Shown piece after piece: positions 50,409 through 59,006 of a stretch of 64,000 bases of DNA. Both the position numbers and the translations under genes were made by a program. Each line of letters opens with the position of its first letter. The first letter of the stretch is position 1. The DNA lies in assembly GCA_902572735.1 (NCBI GenBank), contig CACGGX010000001.1:62001-126000 (forward strand), given 5' to 3'. The notes beneath the pieces are model-generated. The model searched no databases, was not told the origin of the DNA, and saw only the letters and a list, made by a program, of their open reading frames with translations. The stretch comes from an uncultured Alphaproteobacteria bacterium (lineage in GTDB: Bacteria; Pseudomonadota; Alphaproteobacteria; HIMB59; GCA-002718135).

Positions 50409-51173
50409 TTATTTAGAGTTATTTTTTGAAATACTTTCCCAAGCTTCTCCTGATTCAATTTCTTTGAGTGTCCATTGACTGTAAGCTAGATTATTAAAAA
50501 TATTATAATTTATTTTAGGATTTTCAATATTTTGAATTTTACCAATATGATTCAAACTTATTTCTGTAAAATATGCTGGGACTCCTTTTGACATTGCTAT
50601 AAAACCAGCAGTAGATTGTAAACTTACAAAAGCCCAGGCATCTCTAAGTAAATTTTCTAAAGGTTCTTTAGAAAACTTATTATGAATAATAATTTTTCTG
50701 TCAGTATATTTTTTTACTTTATTAATAGTGTCTTCAGTCCAATTAGGTGAATTGTATAATTTTTTCATTGTTTCTGATGGCTCAGAAAGAATTATATTTT
50801 TTCCAGATTTATTTTGATCTAAAATTTCAATATTAAGTTTTTTCAATCTATCGTTTGGAAAGTTGCCTCTACCATCATGTATAAAATTATTAAAAACTAT
50901 TCTAAAATAGCCATCTAAATTTATTACATTCGTTCTATTATTATTAAACAATCTTTTTGATTGATTAAAATATCCATGATCCATATAAAAAAAATTTTTT
51001 ACTTTTTTAATAATTTCTAAAGTTCCCCTTAAGACCCCATAAGTTGCAATTGTTTTGTCATACTCTCTAAAATTTTTTACGTGACATAGAAGTGAATCTG
51101 AGCCTCTTGCAAAATTATAGCACAGTGTTCTATTAATTATATGATCAGTATAAATAACGATAGGTTTTTCCAT
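50409..51173 (-). CDS. Putative capsule/surface polysaccharide biosynthesis-type protein
   Basis: DHGYFNQSKR...AWAFVSLQSTAGFIAMSKGVPAYF, resembling capsule-biosynthesis-type retaining glycosyltransferases. Confidence 0.45.
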   Translation of the reverse strand: MEKPIVIYTDHIINRTLCYNFARGSDSLLCHVKNFREYDKTIATYGVLRGTLEIIKKVKNFFYMDHGYFNQSKRLFNNNRTNVINLDGYFRIVFNNFIHDGRGNFPNDRLKKLNIEILDQNKSGKNIILSEPSETMKKLYNSPNWTEDTINKVKKYTDRKIIIHNKFSKEPLENLLRDAWAFVSLQSTAGFIAMSKGVPAYFTEISLNHIGKIQNIENPKINYNIFNNLAYSQWTLKEIESGEAWESISKNNSK

Positions 51174-51252
51174 TAGTCAATATTATAAACTAATAAGTTA
51201 CTTTATAAATATAATCATTTCTGTTATTTAGTCATAATAATATATAAGTTAT

Positions 51253-52014
51253 ATGTACAGTGTTTTACAAAATAAAAAAAATATCAAATTTAAGTTTGAA
51301 AAATTCCCTTATTTAATTATTGATGATGCTTTACCTGCTGACCTTTATAAGAAATTAAGTAATAGTTTTCCTAAATATGAAAAAATAATTGCGGGAAATG
51401 AATATAAAGAAAACTTTGCTTACAGATATAATGCTTTTAATTCACTTAGAGATAACGAAATAAGTTCGGACTGGAAAGAGTTTATAAAATTCCATACAAG
51501 TTATGAATTTTTGGAAGAATTTTATAGTATTTTTGGAGACTCAATTAAAAAAATTTATAATGTTGAAAAAGAGAGATTATTTAAAAAAGATAATATTGGT
51601 GTGAGATTTGACGGCAAAAATCACTTCAATCTAGACTGCCAATTTGTCATAAATACTCCTACAAGTGGTGAAACAAAAGTGATTGAGCCACATTTAGATA
51701 ATCCTGTAGAATTTTATGCAGCACTTTTATATATGAAAGATCATAATGATAACTCAGAGGGTGGAAATTTAACTACATATGACTTTAAAGGTAATCCAAG
51801 TTTTTATGGAAAGTCTAGAGTTAGAGAAGAAAAAGTGAATTTAATAGAAGAGATTGAATATAAACAAAATAGATTGGTGATGTTTTTAAACTCACCATAT
51901 TCAATTCACGGGGTAACAAAAAGAACAAAAACAAATTTCTATAGAAAATATATCAACATAATAGGTGAGTTTAATTTTGAATTATTCAACTATAGAAATT
52001 TTCTAGAGAAGTAA
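51253..52014 (+). CDS. 2OG-Fe(II) oxygenase superfamily protein (prolyl-4-hydroxylase-like)
   Basis: EPHLDNPVEFYAALLYMKDHNDNSEGGNLTTYDF (HxD) and FLNSPYSIHGVT..R.KYINIIG (distal His). Confidence 0.75.
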   Translation: MYSVLQNKKNIKFKFEKFPYLIIDDALPADLYKKLSNSFPKYEKIIAGNEYKENFAYRYNAFNSLRDNEISSDWKEFIKFHTSYEFLEEFYSIFGDSIKKIYNVEKERLFKKDNIGVRFDGKNHFNLDCQFVINTPTSGETKVIEPHLDNPVEFYAALLYMKDHNDNSEGGNLTTYDFKGNPSFYGKSRVREEKVNLIEEIEYKQNRLVMFLNSPYSIHGVTKRTKTNFYRKYINIIGEFNFELFNYRNFLEK

Positions 52015-52018
52015 AAAT

Positions 52019-52867
52019 TTATTTTTTTCTTTTATTATTATCTGAAACTTGGTTTTCCGCATTTGCACTTCCCAGATTTTGTGAATTATAATCAGTTTTA
52101 AAGTTTGAAATATCATTCAGATATTTTCCTTGAAGAGGAATTTTGAAAATTTCATCAGAAAGTTTTTGAGTTATAACAACTAATAGAATATTTTTACCTA
52201 TTTTATCTTTTGCAATTTCAATCATTTTTTGAAATTTGGAATTATTTTTGTAAGGCTTTATTTGCTCAAATAATACAGAAAAGTTATTTCCATCTAATTT
52301 TAGTTCTGCTCCATCTCTATTTGCAAGCGATATCTTGATAATTTTATAATTATTAGATGCCGCTAAGTCAGCAAAAAAAATTGGATTAAAATTATAAAAA
52401 CCGTGATTAATCCAATCAATAAATGGAAGGATATTAAGCATTATGCCATTAACCTTAGTTAGATTATGAAAATTTAGAAACAAGCTATATTGGTTAAATA
52501 CATGCTCACCCGTGCCATTGTTTATGACTAAATCATATTTCTTATCAAAATTATATGCTTCATAAATATTTTTATTTAAATCAAATTGAAAGCTTTCATA
52601 TGCACCATTTATATCAATTGATTTATAGTCTTCAAATCCAATAGAAGTAAAATAATCTTTTGTAGTAAATATTTCTTTATCTAATAAATTTTTTAAAAAT
52701 TTTTTTTGGTAAACATTTAACAGTTTATTTTGATTTAATAGATTTAATATAAATTTACTGTTAATAGAAGCTGTTTGTGAACCTAAATCAATTGCTTTGG
52801 GATTGTCATTCAAAATTATGTTTTTACATTCAAGTACATTAAAAGCAGCTACAGGATTAAAGGTCAT
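52019..52867 (-). CDS. Putative SAM-dependent methyltransferase-like protein
   Basis: KAIDLGSQT...YDLVINNGTGEHVFNQYSLFLNFHNLTKVNGIMLNILPF. Confidence 0.6.
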   Translation of the reverse strand: MTFNPVAAFNVLECKNIILNDNPKAIDLGSQTASINSKFILNLLNQNKLLNVYQKKFLKNLLDKEIFTTKDYFTSIGFEDYKSIDINGAYESFQFDLNKNIYEAYNFDKKYDLVINNGTGEHVFNQYSLFLNFHNLTKVNGIMLNILPFIDWINHGFYNFNPIFFADLAASNNYKIIKISLANRDGAELKLDGNNFSVLFEQIKPYKNNSKFQKMIEIAKDKIGKNILLVVITQKLSDEIFKIPLQGKYLNDISNFKTDYNSQNLGSANAENQVSDNNKRKK

Positions 52868-52940
52868 TATATTTTATTTATTTAATATTTATTAATTACA
52901 TTTATATCTATAGTTAAATTGATATAATAAAGTAAGGAAG

Positions 52941-53516
52941 ATGGATAATTATTCTAAATATTATTATGAAGTCATTGAGAAGTATAAGTCGTTTCATAAA
53001 AATGGAGTCAAAAACCAACCTGGGTTTAGCACTTTTTTGGGCTATTCTTTATCCAAGTGGGTAATTAAAATTAAGGATATAATAAAAATTAATAACTGTA
53101 ATTCAATCATCGATTTTGGTTGTGGTAAGGGATTTTTATACAAAAATAAATTCCAAATAGAAGGAGTTGAATACAAAAATTTATCTGAATTTTGGCAAAT
53201 TCGAAATATACACTTATATGATCCAGGTGTTGAAGAATATTCAATATATCCAAATAAGAAGTATGATGGTGTAATCTGTACTGATGTTATAGAACATATT
53301 CCTGAAGTTGATGTAATAGAATTTATTGATGAATTATTTAATCTTTCAAATAAATTTATTTTTTTTGTAATTGCTACGATTCCAGCTTCAAAATACTTTG
53401 AAGATGGTAGAAATATTCATTTATGTCTGAAATCACAAAAAGAATGGTCAGAAATATTTTTGACTTTTAAAAAAAAGTACCCCAAAATTAACCAGTACGT
53501 TTACTTTAACGATTAA
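52941..53516 (+). CDS. SAM-dependent methyltransferase-like protein (paralog of 22981..23640)
   Basis: SIIDFGCGKGFLYKNKF...YDGVICTDVIEHIPEVDVIEFIDELFNLSNKFIFF. Confidence 0.78.
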   Translation: MDNYSKYYYEVIEKYKSFHKNGVKNQPGFSTFLGYSLSKWVIKIKDIIKINNCNSIIDFGCGKGFLYKNKFQIEGVEYKNLSEFWQIRNIHLYDPGVEEYSIYPNKKYDGVICTDVIEHIPEVDVIEFIDELFNLSNKFIFFVIATIPASKYFEDGRNIHLCLKSQKEWSEIFLTFKKKYPKINQYVYFND

Positions 53517-53546
53517 TGTTAAAAGTTTTTTTAAATTTAATATAAA

Positions 53547-55304
53547 ATGTGTGGAATATTTGGAATAACAGAAAAGAACCCAAAACTAATAAAAAGTATA
53601 ATTGATAAGTGTTCACACAGAGGACCTGATGGGAATTCTATTTGGTCAAATGAAAGTGTTACTCTTGGCCACAACCTATTATCCATTACTTCTACTCCAA
53701 AAGATGGTGTCCAACCATTTACAACTCAAAAAGGAAATATTTTAACATACAATGGTGAAATTTTTAATTACAACAATTTATTAAAAAAATTTAAAGATAA
53801 ATTTTTACCAAAAACCTCATGTGATACTGAATTACTTGGTTGGTTATTAGATAATTTTAGTTATGAAGAAGTTATATGTAATTTATTAGATTCAATGCAT
53901 GCATTTGTTTTTTATAATAAAAAAAATAATGAAATAATATTATCGAGAGATCATGCAGGCATAAAACCTTTATATTTTTCTGAAGTAAAAAATGGAATTA
54001 TTTTTTCTTCAGAAATTAAAGGTTTAATTGAAATTTTACCTAATGCAAATAAAATTGATAGAATTGGATTAGCTTGTACAAGCTTAATTGGAGCAAATGT
54101 TCTAAGACAAACAATATTTACTGGTGTCTATAAAGTTCTTCCAGGAGAATCAATAATCTACAATATTGATACCAAAAGAGTTAAATACAAATTTAGAAAT
54201 CTTGTTAAACCAACTTCAAGTAAAGCCTATGATGTTGATGAATTTTATGAACAATCAATGATTGCAATTAATAATTCGACGCTAGGTATGAGAAGTTTTG
54301 GTATGTTTTTGTCTGGAGGCCTAGATTCATCTTTAGTTGCACATGGTTTAAAAAATAAACTAGGATCACTAAATTCATTTACAACATTAATGAAGCCAAA
54401 TGTAATTGATAAAGAAGATTATAATAGTGATGCAAATGTGGCCAAGAAATTTGCTGAGGAAATTCAATTGAATCATAATGAAATAACAATAACACCTGAA
54501 ACATTTGTTGAAAATTGGAACGATTCAATAAGATTTATTGAAGAGCCTAGATATAATTGGTGCTTACCTATGTATTTTTTTACTAATAAAGTTCTTTCTA
54601 CAAATAATACTATTGTTACTATGGCAGGAGATATAGGAGATGAAATTTTTGGAGGTTATAATAAATACTTAAAAATGTATCACTTAGAAAAAAAACCAAA
54701 AAATTGGAATGATTTTATTAAAATGTGGATGGTAAAATTCAGAGCTCCCATATTACTCAATATGAAATTTAGTTTTGATGATTTACACTCGCTATTGATT
54801 CAAACCTTACCTGAAGACATATGGAACCCAGAAGATATTCCTAACTCAGCAATGGCTCTGGATTGCATAACCACTGTCTCAGAAGATTTTTTTTCAAGAA
54901 ATGATAGGTTTGGTATGGCATTTTCAATGGAAGGAAGGTTCCCACTTTCATCAAAAAATTTTATGCAATATTGTTTAGATGTCAATTCTGCATATAAATT
55001 TGGTTCAAAGTTAAATGAAACAAAATATATTGTTAAAGAAGCTTATAAAAATAAACTTCCTAAATACATTCTAGAAAAGAGTAAAACAGGATGGTCCGCC
55101 CCAATAATGAACTGGTTAGATAGTTATGAACCCCTAAGAAAAAAATTTTTGAATGATTTAAGCAAAGATGATGGGATAAAAGAAATCATATCAGAAGATA
55201 ATTATTTAGATAATTTAAAAATTGGAAAAGAATTTTCAGGGAAGAGGAAAATTATCTCTTGGATGTTAAGATCCTGGGCTCAAGAATTTAATATGTTTCT
55301 ATGA
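53547..55304 (+). CDS. asnB: Glutamine-dependent asparagine synthase-like amidotransferase
   Basis: MCGIFGI, SHRGPDG, LTYNGEIFNY, LSRDHAGIKPLYF, MFLSGGLDSSLVAHGL, EGRFPLSSKNFMQY. Confidence 0.9.
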   Translation: MCGIFGITEKNPKLIKSIIDKCSHRGPDGNSIWSNESVTLGHNLLSITSTPKDGVQPFTTQKGNILTYNGEIFNYNNLLKKFKDKFLPKTSCDTELLGWLLDNFSYEEVICNLLDSMHAFVFYNKKNNEIILSRDHAGIKPLYFSEVKNGIIFSSEIKGLIEILPNANKIDRIGLACTSLIGANVLRQTIFTGVYKVLPGESIIYNIDTKRVKYKFRNLVKPTSSKAYDVDEFYEQSMIAINNSTLGMRSFGMFLSGGLDSSLVAHGLKNKLGSLNSFTTLMKPNVIDKEDYNSDANVAKKFAEEIQLNHNEITITPETFVENWNDSIRFIEEPRYNWCLPMYFFTNKVLSTNNTIVTMAGDIGDEIFGGYNKYLKMYHLEKKPKNWNDFIKMWMVKFRAPILLNMKFSFDDLHSLLIQTLPEDIWNPEDIPNSAMALDCITTVSEDFFSRNDRFGMAFSMEGRFPLSSKNFMQYCLDVNSAYKFGSKLNETKYIVKEAYKNKLPKYILEKSKTGWSAPIMNWLDSYEPLRKKFLNDLSKDDGIKEIISEDNYLDNLKIGKEFSGKRKIISWMLRSWAQEFNMFL

Positions 55305-55370
55305 AAATAAAAGGTTGATTATTTAAAAATTTTAAAACAAAACTATTACTTTAAATATGTTAGTATTTTA

Positions 55371-55841
55371 TTAATTACTCACATTTATTAAGACTTCATA
55401 ATTGATAATTATATTGCTAATTTTCCAGTTAATCCCATTAAATTTGAAAATTACAACAAATGGAATATCTTGATGCCTTACAGATAATTTAAAGTGAATA
55501 GGGCTTATAAAAAAAAAGTAGTCTATTAATTTAAATTTATCTCTTAATCTTTTTATTTTTATAAGAAAATTTTCCTTTTCTTCTTCATTTACAGTTACAT
55601 TTTTGATTTCTTGAGTTATTTCCAAATTACTTTCTTCATATTTAGTTGAAATTTCAGATTGATATATTTGAAAACTATAATCTCCAAAGTTTTTTAAATA
55701 TTTTTCAAAATAAATATTTATTTCATTACTATTTTCATAAAAGTAAAGCATTATATTTGGGGTACTAAAATCTGATGAAACAGAATCAATTGTCTTTAAA
55801 AAAATTTTTAAAAGAAAAGTATCACTAAAAGTTCCTGACAT
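55371..55841 (-). pseudogene. DUF2939-like protein; ORF appears 5'-truncated by a homopolymer frameshift
   Basis: Frame stays open upstream of 55841 to about 56065; in-frame extension FTFLIIFSYLTTTFFISFKNISNYVAGGKEEQLKKYIL...; ATG at 56073 is one nt out of frame across an A9 run. Confidence 0.5.
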
Positions 55842-56178
55842 TTGAAAATTATCATCATCAAATTTAAACTCTTTAGAAAAAGCATTTAAATTTTTTATAA
55901 AATATTCTTCTAATTCAAGGTAAAGGTTTTTCTTTAAATTTTTTTCTAAAATATATTTTTTTAATTGTTCTTCTTTTCCACCGGCTACATAATTTGAGAT
56001 ATTTTTAAAACTAATAAAAAAGGTGGTAGTTAGATAAGAGAAAATAATTAAAAAGGTGAAAAAAAAATCTCATTTTTTTTTATAACATTATTTATAAATA
56101 AAAAAAAACTAAAATAGTGAAGCAAATCTAAATAACAACATCGAGATTTTTATTGAAAAACAAAAGATACATTTAAGT

Positions 56179-56210
56179 TTTGGAGCGGGCGAAGGGATTC
56201 GAATTCTCGA
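56179..56210. repeat. Distal partial copy of tRNA-Gly 3' end (att-like direct repeat)
   Basis: TTTGGAGCGGGCGAAGGGATTCGAA TTCTCGA: 25 bp identical plus 2 mismatches plus 5 bp identical to 56973-57004. Confidence 0.88.
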
Positions 56211-56252
56211 CCCGCTTAAAGCATGCCTTATGGGGTCCCAAAAATTGAAAAA

Positions 56253-56274
56253 CTATATTGCAACTATATTGCAA
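56253..56274. repeat. 11-bp direct repeats CTATATTGCAA x2 (left inner arm)
   Basis: CTATATTGCAA CTATATTGCAA, 11-bp period. Confidence 0.85.
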
Positions 56275-56291
56275 ATTAAAATTTTATTATT

Positions 56292-56600
56292 CTAAAAACA
56301 GGTAAGAAATTTTCCTAACTGCTGACAAGTAACTGTCCTTTTTCTACTTGATGAAGTATCCCAATCTGATTGTTGTTTTTTTTCTAGTTCAAATCTTGCT
56401 AGATCAACATATTTTGTACAATCTATTTCTCTTGTTATTATTGCTTGTGCCATTGGATCTTTGTTTACATTTAATTTACCGGCAGTGAGATAGTTGACAC
56501 ATAAGTCCTTTTCATTAATGTTCATATATGCAGAGTAATGATTTGGTGTACATGAGATTATAAAAATTAATGCAAAAAAAATTGAAAATAAAATTTTCAT
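56292..56600 (-). CDS. Small predicted lipoprotein
   Basis: MKILFSIFFALIFIISCTPNHYS lipobox-like signal; five further Cys in the mature part. Confidence 0.65.
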   Translation of the reverse strand: MKILFSIFFALIFIISCTPNHYSAYMNINEKDLCVNYLTAGKLNVNKDPMAQAIITREIDCTKYVDLARFELEKKQQSDWDTSSSRKRTVTCQQLGKFLTCF

Positions 56601-56603
56601 AAA

Positions 56604-56888
56604 TTATTTTTTAACCCACTCAACGACTTTAAAAAGAGCATAACATAAAATAAATGAAATTATGTGTGAAAAAATAATAAATATAATTTCAAATAAACTT
56701 GATTTATTAAGTTCATCGAAAATCCAACTGTAACAAGTATAACTTTCGATTATAGAACATCCAAAGAAATATGTATTTTGGTTTAAAACAACAGATAGTG
56801 CTTTAACGAATTGTACAAAAAAAATTGGTAAGAAAATTATTCCACAAACTATTGCTAGTTTGTGAAGTTTATCATTTTGTATTCTCAT
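56604..56888 (-). CDS. Small membrane protein (2-3 TM)
   Basis: 94 aa with hydrophobic segments; directly upstream of the lipoprotein gene. Confidence 0.6.
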   Translation of the reverse strand: MRIQNDKLHKLAIVCGIIFLPIFFVQFVKALSVVLNQNTYFFGCSIIESYTCYSWIFDELNKSSLFEIIFIIFSHIISFILCYALFKVVEWVKK

Positions 56889-56907
56889 TAAACATTAATA
56901 CCAAAAA

Positions 56908-56940
56908 CTATATTGAAAGTATATTGCAACTATATTGCAA
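56908..56940. repeat. 11-bp direct repeats x3 (right inner arm): CTATATTGAAA, GTATATTGCAA, CTATATTGCAA
   Basis: Exact 11-bp phasing; 23-nt perfect match (56920-56942) with 56254-56276. Confidence 0.85.
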
Positions 56941-56974
56941 ATAGATTTTAAAATTTAAAGGTGGGATTGGGATT

Positions 56975-57049
56975 TGGAGCGGGCGAAGGGATTCGAACCC
57001 TCGACTTCAACCTTGGCAAGGTTGCGCTCTACCCCTGAGCTACGCCCGC
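56975..57049 (-). tRNA. tRNA-Gly(GCC), CCA encoded
   Basis: Reverse complement GCGGGCGTAGCTCAGGGGTAGAGCGCAACCTTGCCAAGGTTGAAGTCGAGGGTTCGAATCCCTTCGCCCGCTCCA: 7-bp acceptor, D-arm, anticodon loop TTGCCAA, T-arm. Confidence 0.97.
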
Positions 57050-57103
57050 ATAATTTACACAATTACCACTTTGAATTTATAAGTCAATATTTGAGAAAAC
57101 GAT

Positions 57104-57922
57104 TTATTTAAATCTTCTTCTGTAGACAATATCAACAAGTAACATATGAGGAAGTGTTAAAGCAGCGAGTCCAATGAAAATTACTTTTAATATCGACTCA
57201 TATAATGATAAATTTTGAACTAAATAGTAAACAATTCCTAAGCCTCCAATCCAAGAAATTACTGTAAAAATTATTGTGGAGTAAATAACAAAGTATTTGT
57301 TTTTTAAATTTAAGTAAATATTTTTAATAAGATGTTTCAAATGTTTGTAAGTGTGAAAAAAACAGAAATATATTGCAAAGCTTAGTAATGGATCAAAAAA
57401 ATAAAAAATTAATAAAAGAAATAGAATCTCAATAATTCCTTTTCGTAATTTCTTTTCGAAAAAGGAGAGATAAATAAAATATATTATAGATAATAATGTT
57501 AAAAAATATGGGATGTAAAAATATTTTTGGATTGAATAAATATTATTATTTGTCAAATATTCAAATATCAAAAAAGATTGATCTTCGTTGAAAAATATTA
57601 TTCCAAAAATAATAGTCATTCCATAAGTAAAGCTTATTGAATACTTATATTTGTTTATTTTAAAATTTGTCCAATCACATAATCCAAAATGGGCAATAGT
57701 CATTATAATAAAAATTGTTAGCGCAATAATAGGAAAATATAACCAAAATAAAATGACTAGAAAAAATAAAAATAGGTAGTAAAATATAAATTTTAGAAAT
57801 TGAATTCTGTTACTAAAACCTACTAAGGAAGCAACTGCACCATCAAATGAGCCATGTGGAAGACCAATGAAAAAAATTAGTAAAAAAGAAATAATATTTA
57901 AAATTGTAAGGTCAGCTAACAT
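57104..57922 (-). CDS. blh: Brp/Blh-like beta-carotene 15,15'-dioxygenase
   Basis: Polytopic protein with FIGLPHGSFDGAVA, MTIAHFGLCDWTNF, CFFHTYKHLKHL His motifs; downstream of crtY. Confidence 0.88.
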   Translation of the reverse strand: MLADLTILNIISFLLIFFIGLPHGSFDGAVASLVGFSNRIQFLKFIFYYLFLFFLVILFWLYFPIIALTIFIIMTIAHFGLCDWTNFKINKYKYSISFTYGMTIIFGIIFFNEDQSFLIFEYLTNNNIYSIQKYFYIPYFLTLLSIIYFIYLSFFEKKLRKGIIEILFLLLIFYFFDPLLSFAIYFCFFHTYKHLKHLIKNIYLNLKNKYFVIYSTIIFTVISWIGGLGIVYYLVQNLSLYESILKVIFIGLAALTLPHMLLVDIVYRRRFK

Positions 57923-57923
57923 A

Positions 57924-59006
57924 TTATTTAAATAATTCTTTTATAAAAGGAAGCTTGGGCATACTTTTTATAATTTTTAACTTAGTTAGTAAATTTGACT
58001 CACCCATCATAAAACTTTGGAATTCATTTCCATTAAGATTAGATGCGAGCTTTATAAATGACCTTCCATCTTCTCTGTTATTTTTTAAAAAATTAATAAA
58101 AACTTTATCCATTTTTCTTTCTAAAAAATTATGAATATTTACATAATTTTTCTTTGAACTTTTTAACAATTGGATTTGTTTTATTAGAAATGAAAAGGCA
58201 TATCCAGTAGAGGGCTTGCAGGCACCTCCTCTAATACCAATATTGAAGATATTAGAATTAACTGATCTTTTCTCCTCTGCAAAAAACATTGGGATTACTC
58301 CTTTTTCTGAACTCTGTTCTTTAAATGTATTAATATTATTTCTCTTCAAGTAATCATTTATTTTTTGTCTATACCAAGAGCTGTGAAAAACATCTTTTGA
58401 AAAGACCGTCGATTCAACAAGTGCTTTATTATGACTAAATGGTAGGATGTAAATAAAATGTAAAACATTTTTTTCTTCTGTAAAGTGCATCAAGGTTAAT
58501 TTATTTTCATTAAAAGTATTATCTGCTACCGTAATATTGATTCCAAAAAAATGTTGTAACAATTCACCTTTTTTTACTTTTGTTGATCGTGAATCATATA
58601 TGTTTTGAGCGTAATATATTTTGTTATCAGTAGTAATTATTTTAAAATAATTTTGTTCAGGAAAATATTGAACAACTTGTTTATTTACTATTTCTAAGTT
58701 ATTTTTTGTTTCTAAACAGAATTTTTTCCAAGTTTTAAAACTTATGACACAATAAGGTTTGTCTAAACTTGTATGTGTTATATCAAGATTTTTGTTTCCA
58801 ATAGTCCACTTGTACCATTTTTTTTCAATAATATTTTCAAAAGGCCTCATCCAATCTGTTAACCAAAAACCAAAAAAATTATCTCTTTTATTTATGTCTT
58901 CACTTTCAAATGCAATAATTTCATTAAAGCCATTTCCGTAAAGAATTTTATTTACTGCTAAACCACTAGGGCCTAAGCCGATTATAGCAGCTTTATAAAT
59001 TTTCAT
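57924..59006 (-). CDS. crtY: Lycopene beta-cyclase (CrtY)
   Basis: AAIIGLGPSGLAVNKIL dinucleotide motif; FNIGIRGGACKPSTGYAFSFLIKQ; in crtI-crtB-blh cluster. Confidence 0.88.
   Translation of the reverse strand: MKIYKAAIIGLGPSGLAVNKILYGNGFNEIIAFESEDINKRDNFFGFWLTDWMRPFENIIEKKWYKWTIGNKNLDITHTSLDKPYCVISFKTWKKFCLETKNNLEIVNKQVVQYFPEQNYFKIITTDNKIYYAQNIYDSRSTKVKKGELLQHFFGINITVADNTFNENKLTLMHFTEEKNVLHFIYILPFSHNKALVESTVFSKDVFHSSWYRQKINDYLKRNNINTFKEQSSEKGVIPMFFAEEKRSVNSNIFNIGIRGGACKPSTGYAFSFLIKQIQLLKSSKKNYVNIHNFLERKMDKVFINFLKNNREDGRSFIKLASNLNGNEFQSFMMGESNLLTKLKIIKSMPKLPFIKELFK

Larger units (their letters stand above)
56179..57004. mobile_element. Micro-island integrated at tRNA-Gly 3' end (integrase-less)
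   Basis: 32-bp direct repeats 794 bp apart, inner phased 11-bp repeats at both ends, two small non-conserved-looking ORFs. Confidence 0.65.

Noticed and set aside
56211-56250. Possible second tRNA or tmRNA next to the distal repeat (CCCGCTTAAAGCATGCCTTATGGGGTCCC)
   Set aside because: No acceptor, D-arm or anticodon-arm complementarity can be built; only the T-arm/acceptor-derived 3' segment of tRNA-Gly is present.
56911-56942. Possible CRISPR-like array from repeated TATATTGCAAC
   Set aside because: Units are 11 bp and directly adjacent with no spacers, and no cas genes are present; better explained as phased protein-binding sites.
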